NCBI GenBank assembly: GCA_032017425.1
Contig: DALZPW010000001.1
Source: Faucicola tetraodonis
GTDB lineage: Bacteria > Pseudomonadota > Gammaproteobacteria > Pseudomonadales > Moraxellaceae
Reading direction: 5' to 3' (one strand)
Length of the DNA stretch: 64,000 nucleotides
A model generated the notes under the pieces. It had not been told where the DNA came from. It searched no databases and saw only the letters and a program-made list of their open reading frames with translations. This document shows positions 8,580 to 18,070 of this stretch, piece after piece (within the stretch, counting starts at the first letter, position 1; every line of letters starts with the position of its first letter). The position numbers were made by a program, and so were the translations under genes.

Positions 8580-9455
8580 ATGATTATTGTCTGCCAACAA
8601 TGTGGTCAAAAATTACCAAAAACTGCGGTTATGTGCCCAAATTGTGGCAGTCGTCAGTTTGCGCAACAATTTGATAATCATACTCAGCCGCAGCAAGCAA
8701 ATTCGTTTGTACAGTCAAGTGGCTATAATACCTATGACGCGACCCAGCCCGAACATTCCACTTGGCAAAGTCATACGCCAAATCCATCTGCAGGCAATTA
8801 TCAACCGACCGATATGCCAGCTATTCAGGCTAGTCAACCCATGCAGCAACCTGCTCAACCAATCTATGCCCAGCCTAACTATGAACAGCCTGATATTGCT
8901 CAGGCGTCAAATCCACCCGCACAACCCACTGACTATGCGACTCCTTATGTCGCTCCTGCAGTACAGCCACAGCAACCTAGCCAATACCCAACGCCCGCTA
9001 ATCAGCTGCCTTCGACCGCTCTGCAGACTCGCAAGCCTGCTTATACCATGCTGTATGCAGGTTTTGTGCGCCGCGCATTGGCTTATCTATTTGATTTAGC
9101 GTTAGTCAGTTTATTATTGGGATTGGCTTATCAATTATTGTTGCCGCAGATTTTACCGCAGCTTGGCATTCGTGGGTTTACCGATCAAACGCTTGCCTTG
9201 ATAGCGTATGGATTTTATTTGTTCTATATGACGTTATTGACCTGTTTGGGACGACAAGCAACGGTGGGCAAGGTGATTATGGGTATGTGGGTGTTTGGTA
9301 TGCAGGGTCAACGGGTTAATTTTTTCCATGCGTTAATCCGCGAAACCTTAAAGCTTATCTTATTGCCATTTGGTTTTTTGATGTGGTTTACCGCCCGTAA
9401 ACAAACGCTGCATGATTTAATCGCACGCACGGTGGTGTTGTATGACCCCAATTAA
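8580..9455 (+). CDS. Zinc-ribbon and RDD-domain membrane protein
   Basis: 291 residues. The N-terminus has a double CxxC zinc ribbon (C5, C8, C19, C22). A Gln/Pro/Asn-rich disordered linker follows to about residue 150, then an RDD domain beginning FVRRALAYLFDLALVSLLLG, with the Arg and Asp that name the family and three hydrophobic segments. Zinc ribbon plus RDD is a common arrangement for small membrane proteins of unknown role. Its place between the kinase and the SEDS gene, with short gaps on both sides, suggests it is a membrane component of the same system. Confidence 0.82.
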   Translation: MIIVCQQCGQKLPKTAVMCPNCGSRQFAQQFDNHTQPQQANSFVQSSGYNTYDATQPEHSTWQSHTPNPSAGNYQPTDMPAIQASQPMQQPAQPIYAQPNYEQPDIAQASNPPAQPTDYATPYVAPAVQPQQPSQYPTPANQLPSTALQTRKPAYTMLYAGFVRRALAYLFDLALVSLLLGLAYQLLLPQILPQLGIRGFTDQTLALIAYGFYLFYMTLLTCLGRQATVGKVIMGMWVFGMQGQRVNFFHALIRETLKLILLPFGFLMWFTARKQTLHDLIARTVVLYDPN

Positions 9456-9505
9456 TTTTTAAACATGGATAGCAATAAAAAAAGTTAATCAATTTGGAAA
9501 ACCCC

Positions 9506-11731
9506 ATGCTAAACATAGTGAGTCGTACAAAAGCCAGCAAAAAACCTAACGCCAAAGCGCAAACGTTGAGCGAAATCATAATTTTAGCGGTGGTATGGCT
9601 CCTGTTAATTGGCGCATTTTTACTGGCAGATTACGCCCATTCACCCAAACTGCAGCGTTATCAACTCGAACTCACCAGCTATACTGAAGGCATCGCCAAA
9701 CCGCAACTGCTCAGCAAATATTGTGGCGACAATGTCATTACTAATCTGTATGACAACCGTAATGACCCCAATTATGGCATGACTCAAGCCTGTGCCCAAG
9801 CCAGTCAGCCCGCACAATTAATGAGTGAGGCAAAGCAACATTTTACCAAAACCCAACAAGCCTTAGCGGCCGCATGGCAAGCCCAAGGCAAACAGCAACG
9901 CCAAACCGAGCTGGTTGAAAATGAAACCGAAGTGAATTTGGGTGGCGATAAACTCAGCAATCGCCAAGATTGGCTACACCTTAACGCTAGTGGGCAACTC
10001 GATAGTTTAAACAACCTAATGGCGGTAAAAACCGATAAATTATCCCCTGCCGACCAAGCTAATTTTGCGGTGTCAATGCTTGCGGTCGCCGATGGCAATC
10101 GACGTTTTGCCTACAATCGCCTGTTTAGCAATCAGCCTGCTATTGCCAAACTGTTAAATCAATCGGCAAACGATGTCGCCAGTATCTATGACGCCAATAA
10201 CAACCAACAAAAAGCCTTGCAAGCGAACAATTTACTGCCGTTAATTGGCACGCCCATGCATTTGGGAATGCTCACGCAGGTGTGTATTTGGTCATGGGTG
10301 ACGTGGGGGTTACTGTGGCTGTCTCGGCGTAAGCACTGGCTGGAAGTGTTACCGATAGCCATCACTGTGTGGGGACTGGTCATTGCAGGTGTTAGCCATA
10401 CAGTGATATTGCCGATGATGGTGGGGGGTGTGATGTTTTGCGTCGGCGTGTTACTGAGTGTATTGACGATTTTTTCACCCATGCGTCGGTTGATGGAAAA
10501 ATTCCCTGATAACCGTGCCATGCTGTCATCCGCGTGGATTTATCCGCTCTTTGTCGGCTTTGCCACCTTTGGCTTGATGATTTTATTTGATTTAAGCACC
10601 CGTAGTTATTTGTCACTGCGTTATATTTTTCTCAATCATTTCAAAGATTTGTTTTGGTGTTTTGTGTTTATTAGCCTGGCTCGTCCGATTAGCAGTTTGG
10701 TTAGTTGGGGGCTTAAAACCCTCATTGCCAATAACTTACTACACAGCAGTTGGGGCAATGTCAAATCGGCGATGACTAAAGCGCGTGTGTGGCTACTTGC
10801 CTTTGCGGTGGGCTATTTGGGTTTGGCAGTCTTGATTCACAGTGAAAGCGCGAAAGTCGCTGAACTGTCAAAAATTTGGCTGATGGTGTTTTTGGGCGTG
10901 TTTTTGGCGATTAACCAACGCGGTTTGATTAATCATCTGTTCTTTCGCTCCAAGAAAATGACTCTACTGCTTGCTTTTGCGGTGGTGTTGCCGTTTATCG
11001 CACTGGGTATTGCCAATGAAAAAGGCACCATGCTGGTATTTTTGTTTTTGTTTACCTTTTTGGTAGGCGTGGCGCTATCCAACAAAATTTTCCAAATGGG
11101 CGGACGGGGTTATATTTTGGGCGTGTTGTCGAGTACCGCGATTTTGCTTTTGCTGATGATGGTATTGGTGAATTTAAGCGGGTTTGATGCGCGTACTGCC
11201 GAGCGGGTCAATGCGTGGGTCAATCCGTTTGTGGCGAGCAACGATCAGATGGCGATTTTGCATTGGTTTCGCGATAGTGTGCCGATGATTGGCTATGGAT
11301 TTGGCGATATTCCGTGGTGCGGGTATCATTTATCGGGCTGTCAAGGCGTACCGCTACAGATGCAAAGTGACTATACCATCACTTCGGTGATGGCAGTGGT
11401 GGGTATCGGGGCCAGTGTGGGGCTGATGATGGTGTATTTTGCTTGGCTTGCGCTCATTGCCCGTCAGCAGATGGCGTTTGCCAGTGAGCAGATGAAATCA
11501 CGGCTGTTATCGGGCGGTTATTTTTTGCTGGCGTGGGTGATTTTGCTGTGGGTGGTGATTACGGTGTTTCAGGCACTTGTCACCATTTCAGGGAATTTAG
11601 GAATTTTACCGCTCACGGGGGTGACCTTGCCGTTTTTAAGTTATGGCACCAGTAATTTATGGCTCAATAGTATTATGCTCAGTTTGGCGCTGTTTCAGCC
11701 AAAGCTGATGTTGGACGGCAATAAACCATAA
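9506..11731 (+). CDS. SEDS-family (FtsW/RodA-like) peptidoglycan polymerase with large periplasmic insertion
   Basis: 741 residues, nearly twice the usual 370-420. GGAAA lies 5 nt before the ATG at 9506, which is preferred over the TTG at 9494. After a first helix (IIILAVVWLLLIGAFLLA) comes an extra region of about 200 residues with two Cys, predicted periplasmic, then about ten helices. The C-terminal part is recognisably SEDS: ERVNAWVNPF, IGYGFGDIPW, QSDYTITSVMAVVGIGASVG (D622 aligns with the essential Asp of the HTDF motif) and LPLTGVTLPFLSYGTSNL near the end. SEDS proteins polymerise glycan strands from lipid II together with a class B PBP, and the next gene encodes such a partner. It is not the canonical FtsW or RodA, which should lie elsewhere in the genome. 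Confidence 0.85.
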   Translation: MLNIVSRTKASKKPNAKAQTLSEIIILAVVWLLLIGAFLLADYAHSPKLQRYQLELTSYTEGIAKPQLLSKYCGDNVITNLYDNRNDPNYGMTQACAQASQPAQLMSEAKQHFTKTQQALAAAWQAQGKQQRQTELVENETEVNLGGDKLSNRQDWLHLNASGQLDSLNNLMAVKTDKLSPADQANFAVSMLAVADGNRRFAYNRLFSNQPAIAKLLNQSANDVASIYDANNNQQKALQANNLLPLIGTPMHLGMLTQVCIWSWVTWGLLWLSRRKHWLEVLPIAITVWGLVIAGVSHTVILPMMVGGVMFCVGVLLSVLTIFSPMRRLMEKFPDNRAMLSSAWIYPLFVGFATFGLMILFDLSTRSYLSLRYIFLNHFKDLFWCFVFISLARPISSLVSWGLKTLIANNLLHSSWGNVKSAMTKARVWLLAFAVGYLGLAVLIHSESAKVAELSKIWLMVFLGVFLAINQRGLINHLFFRSKKMTLLLAFAVVLPFIALGIANEKGTMLVFLFLFTFLVGVALSNKIFQMGGRGYILGVLSSTAILLLLMMVLVNLSGFDARTAERVNAWVNPFVASNDQMAILHWFRDSVPMIGYGFGDIPWCGYHLSGCQGVPLQMQSDYTITSVMAVVGIGASVGLMMVYFAWLALIARQQMAFASEQMKSRLLSGGYFLLAWVILLWVVITVFQALVTISGNLGILPLTGVTLPFLSYGTSNLWLNSIMLSLALFQPKLMLDGNKP

Positions 11732-11806
11732 ACCGTATGCTCAATAACTTATCCAATTGTAGAAACGTCAAATTTTAGTAAGGCTTGCAAAAATTAAAGG
11801 TTCAAA

Positions 11807-14800
11807 ATGACCGAAAACCAAACCCCGAAAGACGAAAACAGTCAAGAAACTATGAACAGTGGCAAGTTAGAAACTGTTCAAAAAATAGATTCTAACATCT
11901 TACCACAAGATAATAATGTCACTGATTCAACCACAGAGGTTGAAGAAACAGCCACGCCTGCCAATGCCTCCGACAATACGCAAGCAAGTGAAACAAAAAA
12001 TAGTAACAAAAAAATCAAAAACGACGGTAAAGTTGCCAGTTTTCGGGTTTCTCAAGCGCTTTACAAAACCATTTTGACCAACTTACAAGTGATTTTGGTG
12101 GTGTTTGTTGTCGGTCTTATCGGCTGGCTGGCGTGGTATCTCTCGCCCTTAACCGCCTCAAATACTACGTACAATGCAGAGGCGAATGAAAACGCCGTGT
12201 CACTTGTCGTCGATAACCTAGGTATGGCAGATGTGGTCAACCAAGCCAACAGCCAAAATACTAATACCCAAAGTGCAAACGCTAATTTATCAACTTCGGT
12301 CAACGCCACGCCTGCCAAAACGTGCGATTTAACTCAGCCCAAAAACCAAGCCCGTTTTACCGACAGTATCAACCGAGTCAATCAAAGTCTGCTCAGCTTG
12401 TACCAGCAAAAACGTCTAGCCAATCATTATCAATTGCAAACTGCCAGCCTTTGGCAACAAGCCTGTGAGCAACATATCAACGAAGACGCGTTAGCCTTTG
12501 CCTTAAAAACGCTTGCCAGCCCTGAGCGATTGTTGCAGCTACAATGGCGAGAACAACAGCCCAATCGCCGCAATCAAAACGACCCCAATGTCGCCCATAT
12601 GCCAACCAATTGGCTCACCCAAACCAACCCTTGGTATGGGCTACCGGGCTGTGTGTACATCAAAACCGCCAAAACGGCAGACAATCAAACAGGCTATCTG
12701 TACGTTGATAGTCGTGGCAATACCATGACTGACACAGGTGACGTTGACCCATTAACCCAGCTTTGTAATAACCCTAGATTGATTCCGATGTCGGTCAAAT
12801 CCTTGGCGGTTAAACCATTGACAGGGGCGGCGACTTTACCCAATGCGCCAGCATCTGACCCCAACAATGCTTTTACTAAAACCAAAAACGATGTTCAAAA
12901 CCAAGCCAATGGCGTGCTGCAAACCCTACAAGACAAACCCACGCAAGACCCGAAAAAACGGATTGCCTCCACCAGCAAAACTGAGGTTGCTTTACCGACC
13001 AATCTAGGGTTGATGTATAGCGAATTGTCCAACATTCACGCCAGCCATTTTGACCGTCAGTTATTGGACGCTTATCAAAGCTACCAACAAAAAAATGATC
13101 AACGCAGCTGGTGGCAAAAACTCACGGCACCGCCAATCAATAGTATCAATATCGATGGCTCGGATATCAAAATCGGCTACAACATGGCGTTAACCCTGGA
13201 TCCCGCTGTACAGACCACCGCCCAGCAAGTAGCGGATTGTGTCACCAATAACCCCAATGGCACGGACTGTGATAGCGTGCTGTCGCCTGCGTTGCAAAAC
13301 GTCGCCAATGGTATGTATGAGAACGCCTTGGTACGCAGTATCGGTATCGCGGTGATTGATGTTAAAACCCAAGGCGTGCTTGCCCTTGCTAGCGCTGACT
13401 CCAACTGCTACCGTGCCGATAATGGCGATACCACGATTAAGCCCACAGGTTGCCCGATACTGTGGAAAAAAGACTGGAGCAAGCAAAACCTCATGAACCA
13501 TGCGTTATACCAAACCGTGTACCCAGGTTCGACCGTTAAAACCGTACAAGCATTGGCACTGGTACGCGCCAATCCGCGTTTTAAAAATATGCAAACCCCT
13601 GAAGCGCAATATCTCAAACAAGTGATGGCAAGCTCATCTACCGAAAAAGTGGCGAATTTTTTATATTGTCAACGCACGACCAGTGCGATGTCATTGCAAC
13701 GTGACCGACAAGGCGTTTGCCCAGGTATGCCCGCCTTTAAAAAAGCCAGTGATGACATGGGCTGGAGTGTAAATTGTGCCGATAAAGGGGGAGTGAATTG
13801 CGGATTTAAAGATTTACTGTTTGGTAAAGCCTATAATAGCGACCCGATGCTACAAAGCCGCTATTTCTCAGGCGTGCTGCTCACCGATGGCAAGCAAGAT
13901 TACACCACCAAGCAATTACAATTTACCGAAAGCCAAGTGGCAAGCTGTGTCAAAGCCAATGGCGGACGTATGAATGGGGCGTGTCGTCAAGGGGGCGATA
14001 TGCTCAATGCCAGCATGAACCAAGTGTTTGGCGCAGGTAATGCCAAAACCTCGGTACTGGGTGTGTCGGATATGTTTGCCAATCTGCTGATTGCCGATAA
14101 TGGCGCGACCCAACGTCGCGGCGTGCATTTGATTGAGGATTTGTGGGGCGTCAATCAAATTCCGCTGCGCCCTAAAGCCTGGCGAGGCGATGCCCAAAGC
14201 CAAGAGATATTGACCACAGCTACTAGCCAACTCGGCGCCATGCCTCTGGGCATCAACCAATCTGACGCCCGCGGTGCGCTCAATTTATTATCAGGTACGC
14301 TGCTAGCAGGCACAGGCTTGGGCGGCGGCAACGGCACAGCTTTTGCTGCCTGTAACCAAGCGATTGGTAGCTGTGCATGGACACAGGGCGTGATGGTGGG
14401 CAAAACAGGCACACCCGGCTTTAACTATCCCACCCGCCAAAACGGTCGCAGCTTTTATACCCCCAATGTCACCGTCAGTATGGTGGCAAATCTGTGTAAC
14501 AATGCGGACATTCGCGCAGGCAAAGCTCAACCGTCGGTGGCGTGTTATGCTCGTCCGTATAAATGGTTTGTCTATGGGTTAAAAGATAAAAATGGCAAAT
14601 GGGATAAAGCGGTAGCAGTATTGGTTGAGCGTAACTGGACTAAAAATGGCTTGGTCGATGACCCCCGCGATGGCATTAATCGAGCGGTACAAGCCGGCAT
14701 GATATTGGCCAAACAGATGTATCAAATCTCAGCGATTAGCCGTCCTGCAAACGCCAACCCACTGGCGGATTCAGTGGCTAGTCCAGTGACTGATACTACG

Positions 14801-14830
14801 CAAGCTGTTAAAAAAATACAACATCAATAA
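11807..14830 (+). CDS. Class-B-like penicillin-binding protein (transpeptidase), Cys-rich, partner of the SEDS protein
   Basis: 1007 residues against about 600 for usual class B PBPs. A polar cytosolic tail of about 80 residues precedes one helix (LQVILVVFVVGLIGWLAWYL), then a long periplasmic part. The transpeptidase core shows SxxK (S575-T-V-K578 in YPGSTVK), a region like the class B segment before the last motif (VSDMFANLLIADNGATQRRG), and KTG (K866-T-G868 in VGKTGTPGF). The middle SxN motif is not clear; the best position, SSST at 609-612, lacks Asn. About twenty Cys in the periplasmic part suggest disulfides, which is unusual for a PBP. It should crosslink strands made by the upstream SEDS enzyme. 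Confidence 0.82.
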   Translation: MTENQTPKDENSQETMNSGKLETVQKIDSNILPQDNNVTDSTTEVEETATPANASDNTQASETKNSNKKIKNDGKVASFRVSQALYKTILTNLQVILVVFVVGLIGWLAWYLSPLTASNTTYNAEANENAVSLVVDNLGMADVVNQANSQNTNTQSANANLSTSVNATPAKTCDLTQPKNQARFTDSINRVNQSLLSLYQQKRLANHYQLQTASLWQQACEQHINEDALAFALKTLASPERLLQLQWREQQPNRRNQNDPNVAHMPTNWLTQTNPWYGLPGCVYIKTAKTADNQTGYLYVDSRGNTMTDTGDVDPLTQLCNNPRLIPMSVKSLAVKPLTGAATLPNAPASDPNNAFTKTKNDVQNQANGVLQTLQDKPTQDPKKRIASTSKTEVALPTNLGLMYSELSNIHASHFDRQLLDAYQSYQQKNDQRSWWQKLTAPPINSINIDGSDIKIGYNMALTLDPAVQTTAQQVADCVTNNPNGTDCDSVLSPALQNVANGMYENALVRSIGIAVIDVKTQGVLALASADSNCYRADNGDTTIKPTGCPILWKKDWSKQNLMNHALYQTVYPGSTVKTVQALALVRANPRFKNMQTPEAQYLKQVMASSSTEKVANFLYCQRTTSAMSLQRDRQGVCPGMPAFKKASDDMGWSVNCADKGGVNCGFKDLLFGKAYNSDPMLQSRYFSGVLLTDGKQDYTTKQLQFTESQVASCVKANGGRMNGACRQGGDMLNASMNQVFGAGNAKTSVLGVSDMFANLLIADNGATQRRGVHLIEDLWGVNQIPLRPKAWRGDAQSQEILTTATSQLGAMPLGINQSDARGALNLLSGTLLAGTGLGGGNGTAFAACNQAIGSCAWTQGVMVGKTGTPGFNYPTRQNGRSFYTPNVTVSMVANLCNNADIRAGKAQPSVACYARPYKWFVYGLKDKNGKWDKAVAVLVERNWTKNGLVDDPRDGINRAVQAGMILAKQMYQISAISRPANANPLADSVASPVTDTTQAVKKIQHQ

Positions 14831-14855
14831 AAAATTTCACCATTAAGAGTAAATT

Positions 14856-16430
14856 ATGGCTTACATCACCACCAATCACCGTTTTATCATTGACGACAAA
14901 CACCCAAGCGATGTGTTTGATGAAATGGAAAATTTCTTTAGCCTATACACCACCGCCATTGATGACTTACAACGTGTGAGTGTTCAGCTCTCCGTGCCGA
15001 CGAGTTTTGATATCACTGCCAATAAGAAAATGGCAGAAAGCTATCGACAATTTACCCAATCGCTCAAATACACCATGCCTGATATTCATATTTTGCCGAT
15101 TAAAACCCATGCCGCCCAAACAGCGGATGACGACGACATAGCCAGCGAAGCAGATAATTCGGTCATTTTGCTGATTCAACGGCTTGACGGCTATGCGCTA
15201 GATGACGAAGACGAGAACCCCAGTCTGTATAGAAGTGTGTTAGGGCGACTGATTCCACGTTTTGCTGAAGAAAAATCCGAGGTGGGATTCTACCCTGAGC
15301 GCGCCCCAATCACCTTGCCTGAGCCTATCGGGCAACCAGCGCCTTCAGCCCCGATACCTGTATCGCCGCAGTACCCAACCCAGCCTGTTTCGCCACAACC
15401 GCAGCCTGATCAAGCTTATCAAATACCTGTGCAACCAACAACACCGCCTTCAAACCCCAATCCAGTGCCTGCAGTTGCGCCGATGCAGTCGCCGCTGGTC
15501 AATACCGAGTCTATGTCACATAAGCCACAACCTACGAGGGTACAACCGCCAGTTCAAACGCCAACAGCTGCGCCCAAACCGATGGTAACTGTGTTACCAA
15601 ACATCCAAAAATCCGCCAAGCCGTACCAAGATTTATTGACCGATGCGATTATGGCAGCGGCGAAACAATGGGTGGATAAATCCCAAGTGATTACTCAAAT
15701 CACCTTAAAATCCAATGATGGACTGACAACTGCGATGGTAGAGCAGTTATTTAGCAGTTTTAATCACGCCCACGAATCCACCCATACCCCGCATGATGCC
15801 ATTGATTTGGTATCTTACGGTTATGAAGTATTAAAACCCAAGCTTGCCACAATTGGGGTAACCTTGTCCGACGAAGCGCAATTTGGGTTAAAAGCCAAAG
15901 TGCAAGCCAAGCCAACGGATATCGCACGTTTGCAAAAAGGTGAGGTATTTAGCAATGAGATTAAACTGGGTGTTAAATTCATGACTCAGAATCAGAATCA
16001 GCCAAACTCAAGTCATCATATCGCAGCAAGCCCGCCCGCTTTTAGTACTGCTAGTACTGCGCCACGCCAAGCGCAAAGCAAACTGCCGCAGTTGAACCAA
16101 AATCTACAGCAGATTGTTTTGACCATAAAATCTGTGGATGGGCTAGGGGAGCGCCAACAAAAATTACACGAGTTTCCGATTGTATTTGCCAGTCGTGAGG
16201 CGCAAATCGCGCATGCCTTACGTCTATTTGCCGCCAATGACCTAAAGCCTGCCAGTGGCGTGTATTTTGCGATTGTCGAATCTCAAGGGCAGCTGCTGAT
16301 TGATGAGATTGATCCCAACATCAGCATTACCCGAAACGGTCAACCTATCAAACAACATGATGTTTTGCTGCCCAATGATGTGCTAAGCATTAATCATGCG
16401 ATAACTGTGCAGTTGTTGTTAGCCCATTAA
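14856..16430 (+). CDS. Cytosolic protein with C-terminal FHA-like domain
   Basis: 524 residues without signal or membrane segment. It has an N-terminal folded region (about 1-150), a Pro/Gln/Val linker (150-250), a central region (260-370), a second linker, and a C-terminal domain (about 405-522). That domain has the spacing of a forkhead-associated fold: FAIVESQGQLLIDEID, then ITRNGQPI and DVLLPNDVLSIN. The usual GR and SxxH phospho-Thr contacts are not clearly kept, so I call it FHA-like. As last gene of the cluster it may read kinase phosphorylation, as FhaA does for PknB. A 7-bp hairpin (16422-16441) overlaps its stop codon but has no T tract. Confidence 0.5.
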   Translation: MAYITTNHRFIIDDKHPSDVFDEMENFFSLYTTAIDDLQRVSVQLSVPTSFDITANKKMAESYRQFTQSLKYTMPDIHILPIKTHAAQTADDDDIASEADNSVILLIQRLDGYALDDEDENPSLYRSVLGRLIPRFAEEKSEVGFYPERAPITLPEPIGQPAPSAPIPVSPQYPTQPVSPQPQPDQAYQIPVQPTTPPSNPNPVPAVAPMQSPLVNTESMSHKPQPTRVQPPVQTPTAAPKPMVTVLPNIQKSAKPYQDLLTDAIMAAAKQWVDKSQVITQITLKSNDGLTTAMVEQLFSSFNHAHESTHTPHDAIDLVSYGYEVLKPKLATIGVTLSDEAQFGLKAKVQAKPTDIARLQKGEVFSNEIKLGVKFMTQNQNQPNSSHHIAASPPAFSTASTAPRQAQSKLPQLNQNLQQIVLTIKSVDGLGERQQKLHEFPIVFASREAQIAHALRLFAANDLKPASGVYFAIVESQGQLLIDEIDPNISITRNGQPIKQHDVLLPNDVLSINHAITVQLLLAH

Positions 16431-16441
16431 ATTAAATGGGC
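16422..16441 (+). other. Hairpin at the end of the seven-gene cluster
   Basis: GCCCATT and AATGGGC flank a 6-nt loop that contains the stop codon of the FHA-like gene. No T run follows, so termination is doubtful; the next gene starts 51 nt on. Confidence 0.4.
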
Positions 16442-16492
16442 GTAAACTAAAACAATATCGATAAAGTGATTTTTTAAGATGATAGATTTAAC

Positions 16493-17398
16493 ATGATAGA
16501 GCGCGGCATAAAACACAGTAAGTTATATTTACCCCATGATAAGTCGTATATGGGTGGGCGGCTTATCGATTATTTGGCAGCGCATTTTTCTCATATTAGT
16601 TTAGCAAGCTGGCAACGACGATTTGACAGCGGTTTAATTAGCCTTGAGCGTGGTGAGCCACTTAAACAAGATTCGCCCTATTTGGCAGGGCAAACCATCT
16701 TGTACTATAGGCAGGTTGAGAATGAGCCTATCATTCCATTTGAGCCCAATATTCTTCATTTGGATGGACATTTGCTGGTGGTCGATAAACCGCATTTTTT
16801 ACCCGTTACACCGTCAGGTCGCTATGTCAGCCAAACCCTGCTAGCCAAATTAAGAAATCATCCAGACTTACAGCAGTTAGCCGTGAATGATATTTCACCT
16901 TTGCATCGGTTGGATAAGGATACGGCAGGCGTGATGTTATTATCGGTTAATCCAAGTAGCCGAGCTTGCTATCATGCGCTGTTTGCCGATAGACACATAC
17001 ACAAAACTTACCACGCCATAGCGCCGACTCGCAGCGATTTATGTTATCCCTTTCACATTCATTCCAGACTTGAGCGTGGCGAGCCGTTTTTTTTGACCAA
17101 GATGACCCAAGGTGAGCCGAATGCGCATACCACAATTGAATTGATTGAAAATAACGGGGCGTTTAGCTTATACCGATTAACCCCTGTGACAGGCAAGAAA
17201 CACCAATTGCGGGTACATATGGCAAGTTTAAGTATGCCGCTGTTAAATGACAATTTTTATCCCACTGTCAAGCCCCAAGGCAGTAGCGATTTTGCAAAAC
17301 CGTTAAAATTGCTGGCAAAATCCATTGCGTTTATTGACCCTATCACTCAGCAAGCAAGGCGTTTTGATAGCCAGTTACATCTGATAAAAAAATTCTAA
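16493..17398 (+). CDS. RluA-family RNA pseudouridine synthase
   Basis: 301 residues. It converts selected uridines of rRNA or tRNA to pseudouridine. The catalytic motif HRLDKDTAGV is intact, with the nucleophile at D141, and the C-terminal GKKHQLRVHM motif matches the RluA/RsuA fold. The N-terminal 90 residues (LIDYLAAHFSHISLASWQRRF) look like an S4-type RNA-binding segment. The exact target base cannot be read from sequence. It lies 62 nt after the FHA-like gene on the same strand and may share its transcript, but a functional link is not implied. No clear ribosome site was found. Confidence 0.85.
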   Translation: MIERGIKHSKLYLPHDKSYMGGRLIDYLAAHFSHISLASWQRRFDSGLISLERGEPLKQDSPYLAGQTILYYRQVENEPIIPFEPNILHLDGHLLVVDKPHFLPVTPSGRYVSQTLLAKLRNHPDLQQLAVNDISPLHRLDKDTAGVMLLSVNPSSRACYHALFADRHIHKTYHAIAPTRSDLCYPFHIHSRLERGEPFFLTKMTQGEPNAHTTIELIENNGAFSLYRLTPVTGKKHQLRVHMASLSMPLLNDNFYPTVKPQGSSDFAKPLKLLAKSIAFIDPITQQARRFDSQLHLIKKF

Positions 17399-17407
17399 CT
17401 GATTGAT

Positions 17408-18070
17408 TTATTTAATTTTTATCATTTCTTTAAGCTGCTGACTGGCAAGTTTGACATCTTTTTGCCCCAAAATTGCAGAAACGACTGCCACGCCGTCAAT
17501 CACACCACTAGTGGACGTTTCGGCAGCTTGCAGCGATTGTTGTAAGGCGGGCAGGGTGGTGTGATTGATACCACCAATGGCGACAATTGGAATCGTTACC
17601 GCTTGTCGTATATGGGTTAAGCTCGCTATGGTAACTGTTTGTGCATCTTGTTTGGTGGATGTGGCAAACATCGCGCCAACGCCCAAATAATCTGCGCCGT
17701 CTGCTTGCGCTTGGATGGCTTGCTGGGCAGTGCGCGCGGAAACCCCAATGATTTTATCTTTACCTAAAATTTGCCGAACCACGCCACAAGGCAAATCACT
17801 TTGACCGATATGCACCCCATCTGCCTCAACTGCTAGGGCGATATCGACGCGGTCATTAATCAGTAATGGCACGTTATAGTGGTGGCAAATCGCTTTGATA
17901 CGCAGCGCGCGCTCATAGAACTCTTTGCTAGCAATCGCTTTTTCTCGAAGCTGCACCAATGTCACGCCGCCCAATATCGCTTGTTCAACGGCTTGTTCAA
18001 GCGTTTGCTGTTGCAGGCAATTGCGATCTGTGACCAAATACAGCCGATAATCAGCACGGTTATGCATCAT
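17408..18070 (-). CDS. thiE: Thiamine-phosphate synthase
   Basis: 220 residues, the usual ThiE length. It joins the hydroxymethylpyrimidine and thiazole halves of thiamine. Recognisable TIM-barrel strands and motifs: YLVTDR at the N-terminus, GVTLVQLREK, LLINDRVDIAL, ADGVHIGQSDLP, GADYLGVGAMFATSTK and IPIVAIGGI. GGAAG lies 6 nt before ATG 18070. The start overlaps the end of the acetyltransferase gene by 11 nt, so the two are probably co-translated. No TPP riboswitch was noticed upstream; with an acetyltransferase gene in front, control would act further upstream if it exists. Confidence 0.93.
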   Translation of the reverse strand: MMHNRADYRLYLVTDRNCLQQQTLEQAVEQAILGGVTLVQLREKAIASKEFYERALRIKAICHHYNVPLLINDRVDIALAVEADGVHIGQSDLPCGVVRQILGKDKIIGVSARTAQQAIQAQADGADYLGVGAMFATSTKQDAQTVTIASLTHIRQAVTIPIVAIGGINHTTLPALQQSLQAAETSTSGVIDGVAVVSAILGQKDVKLASQQLKEMIKIK

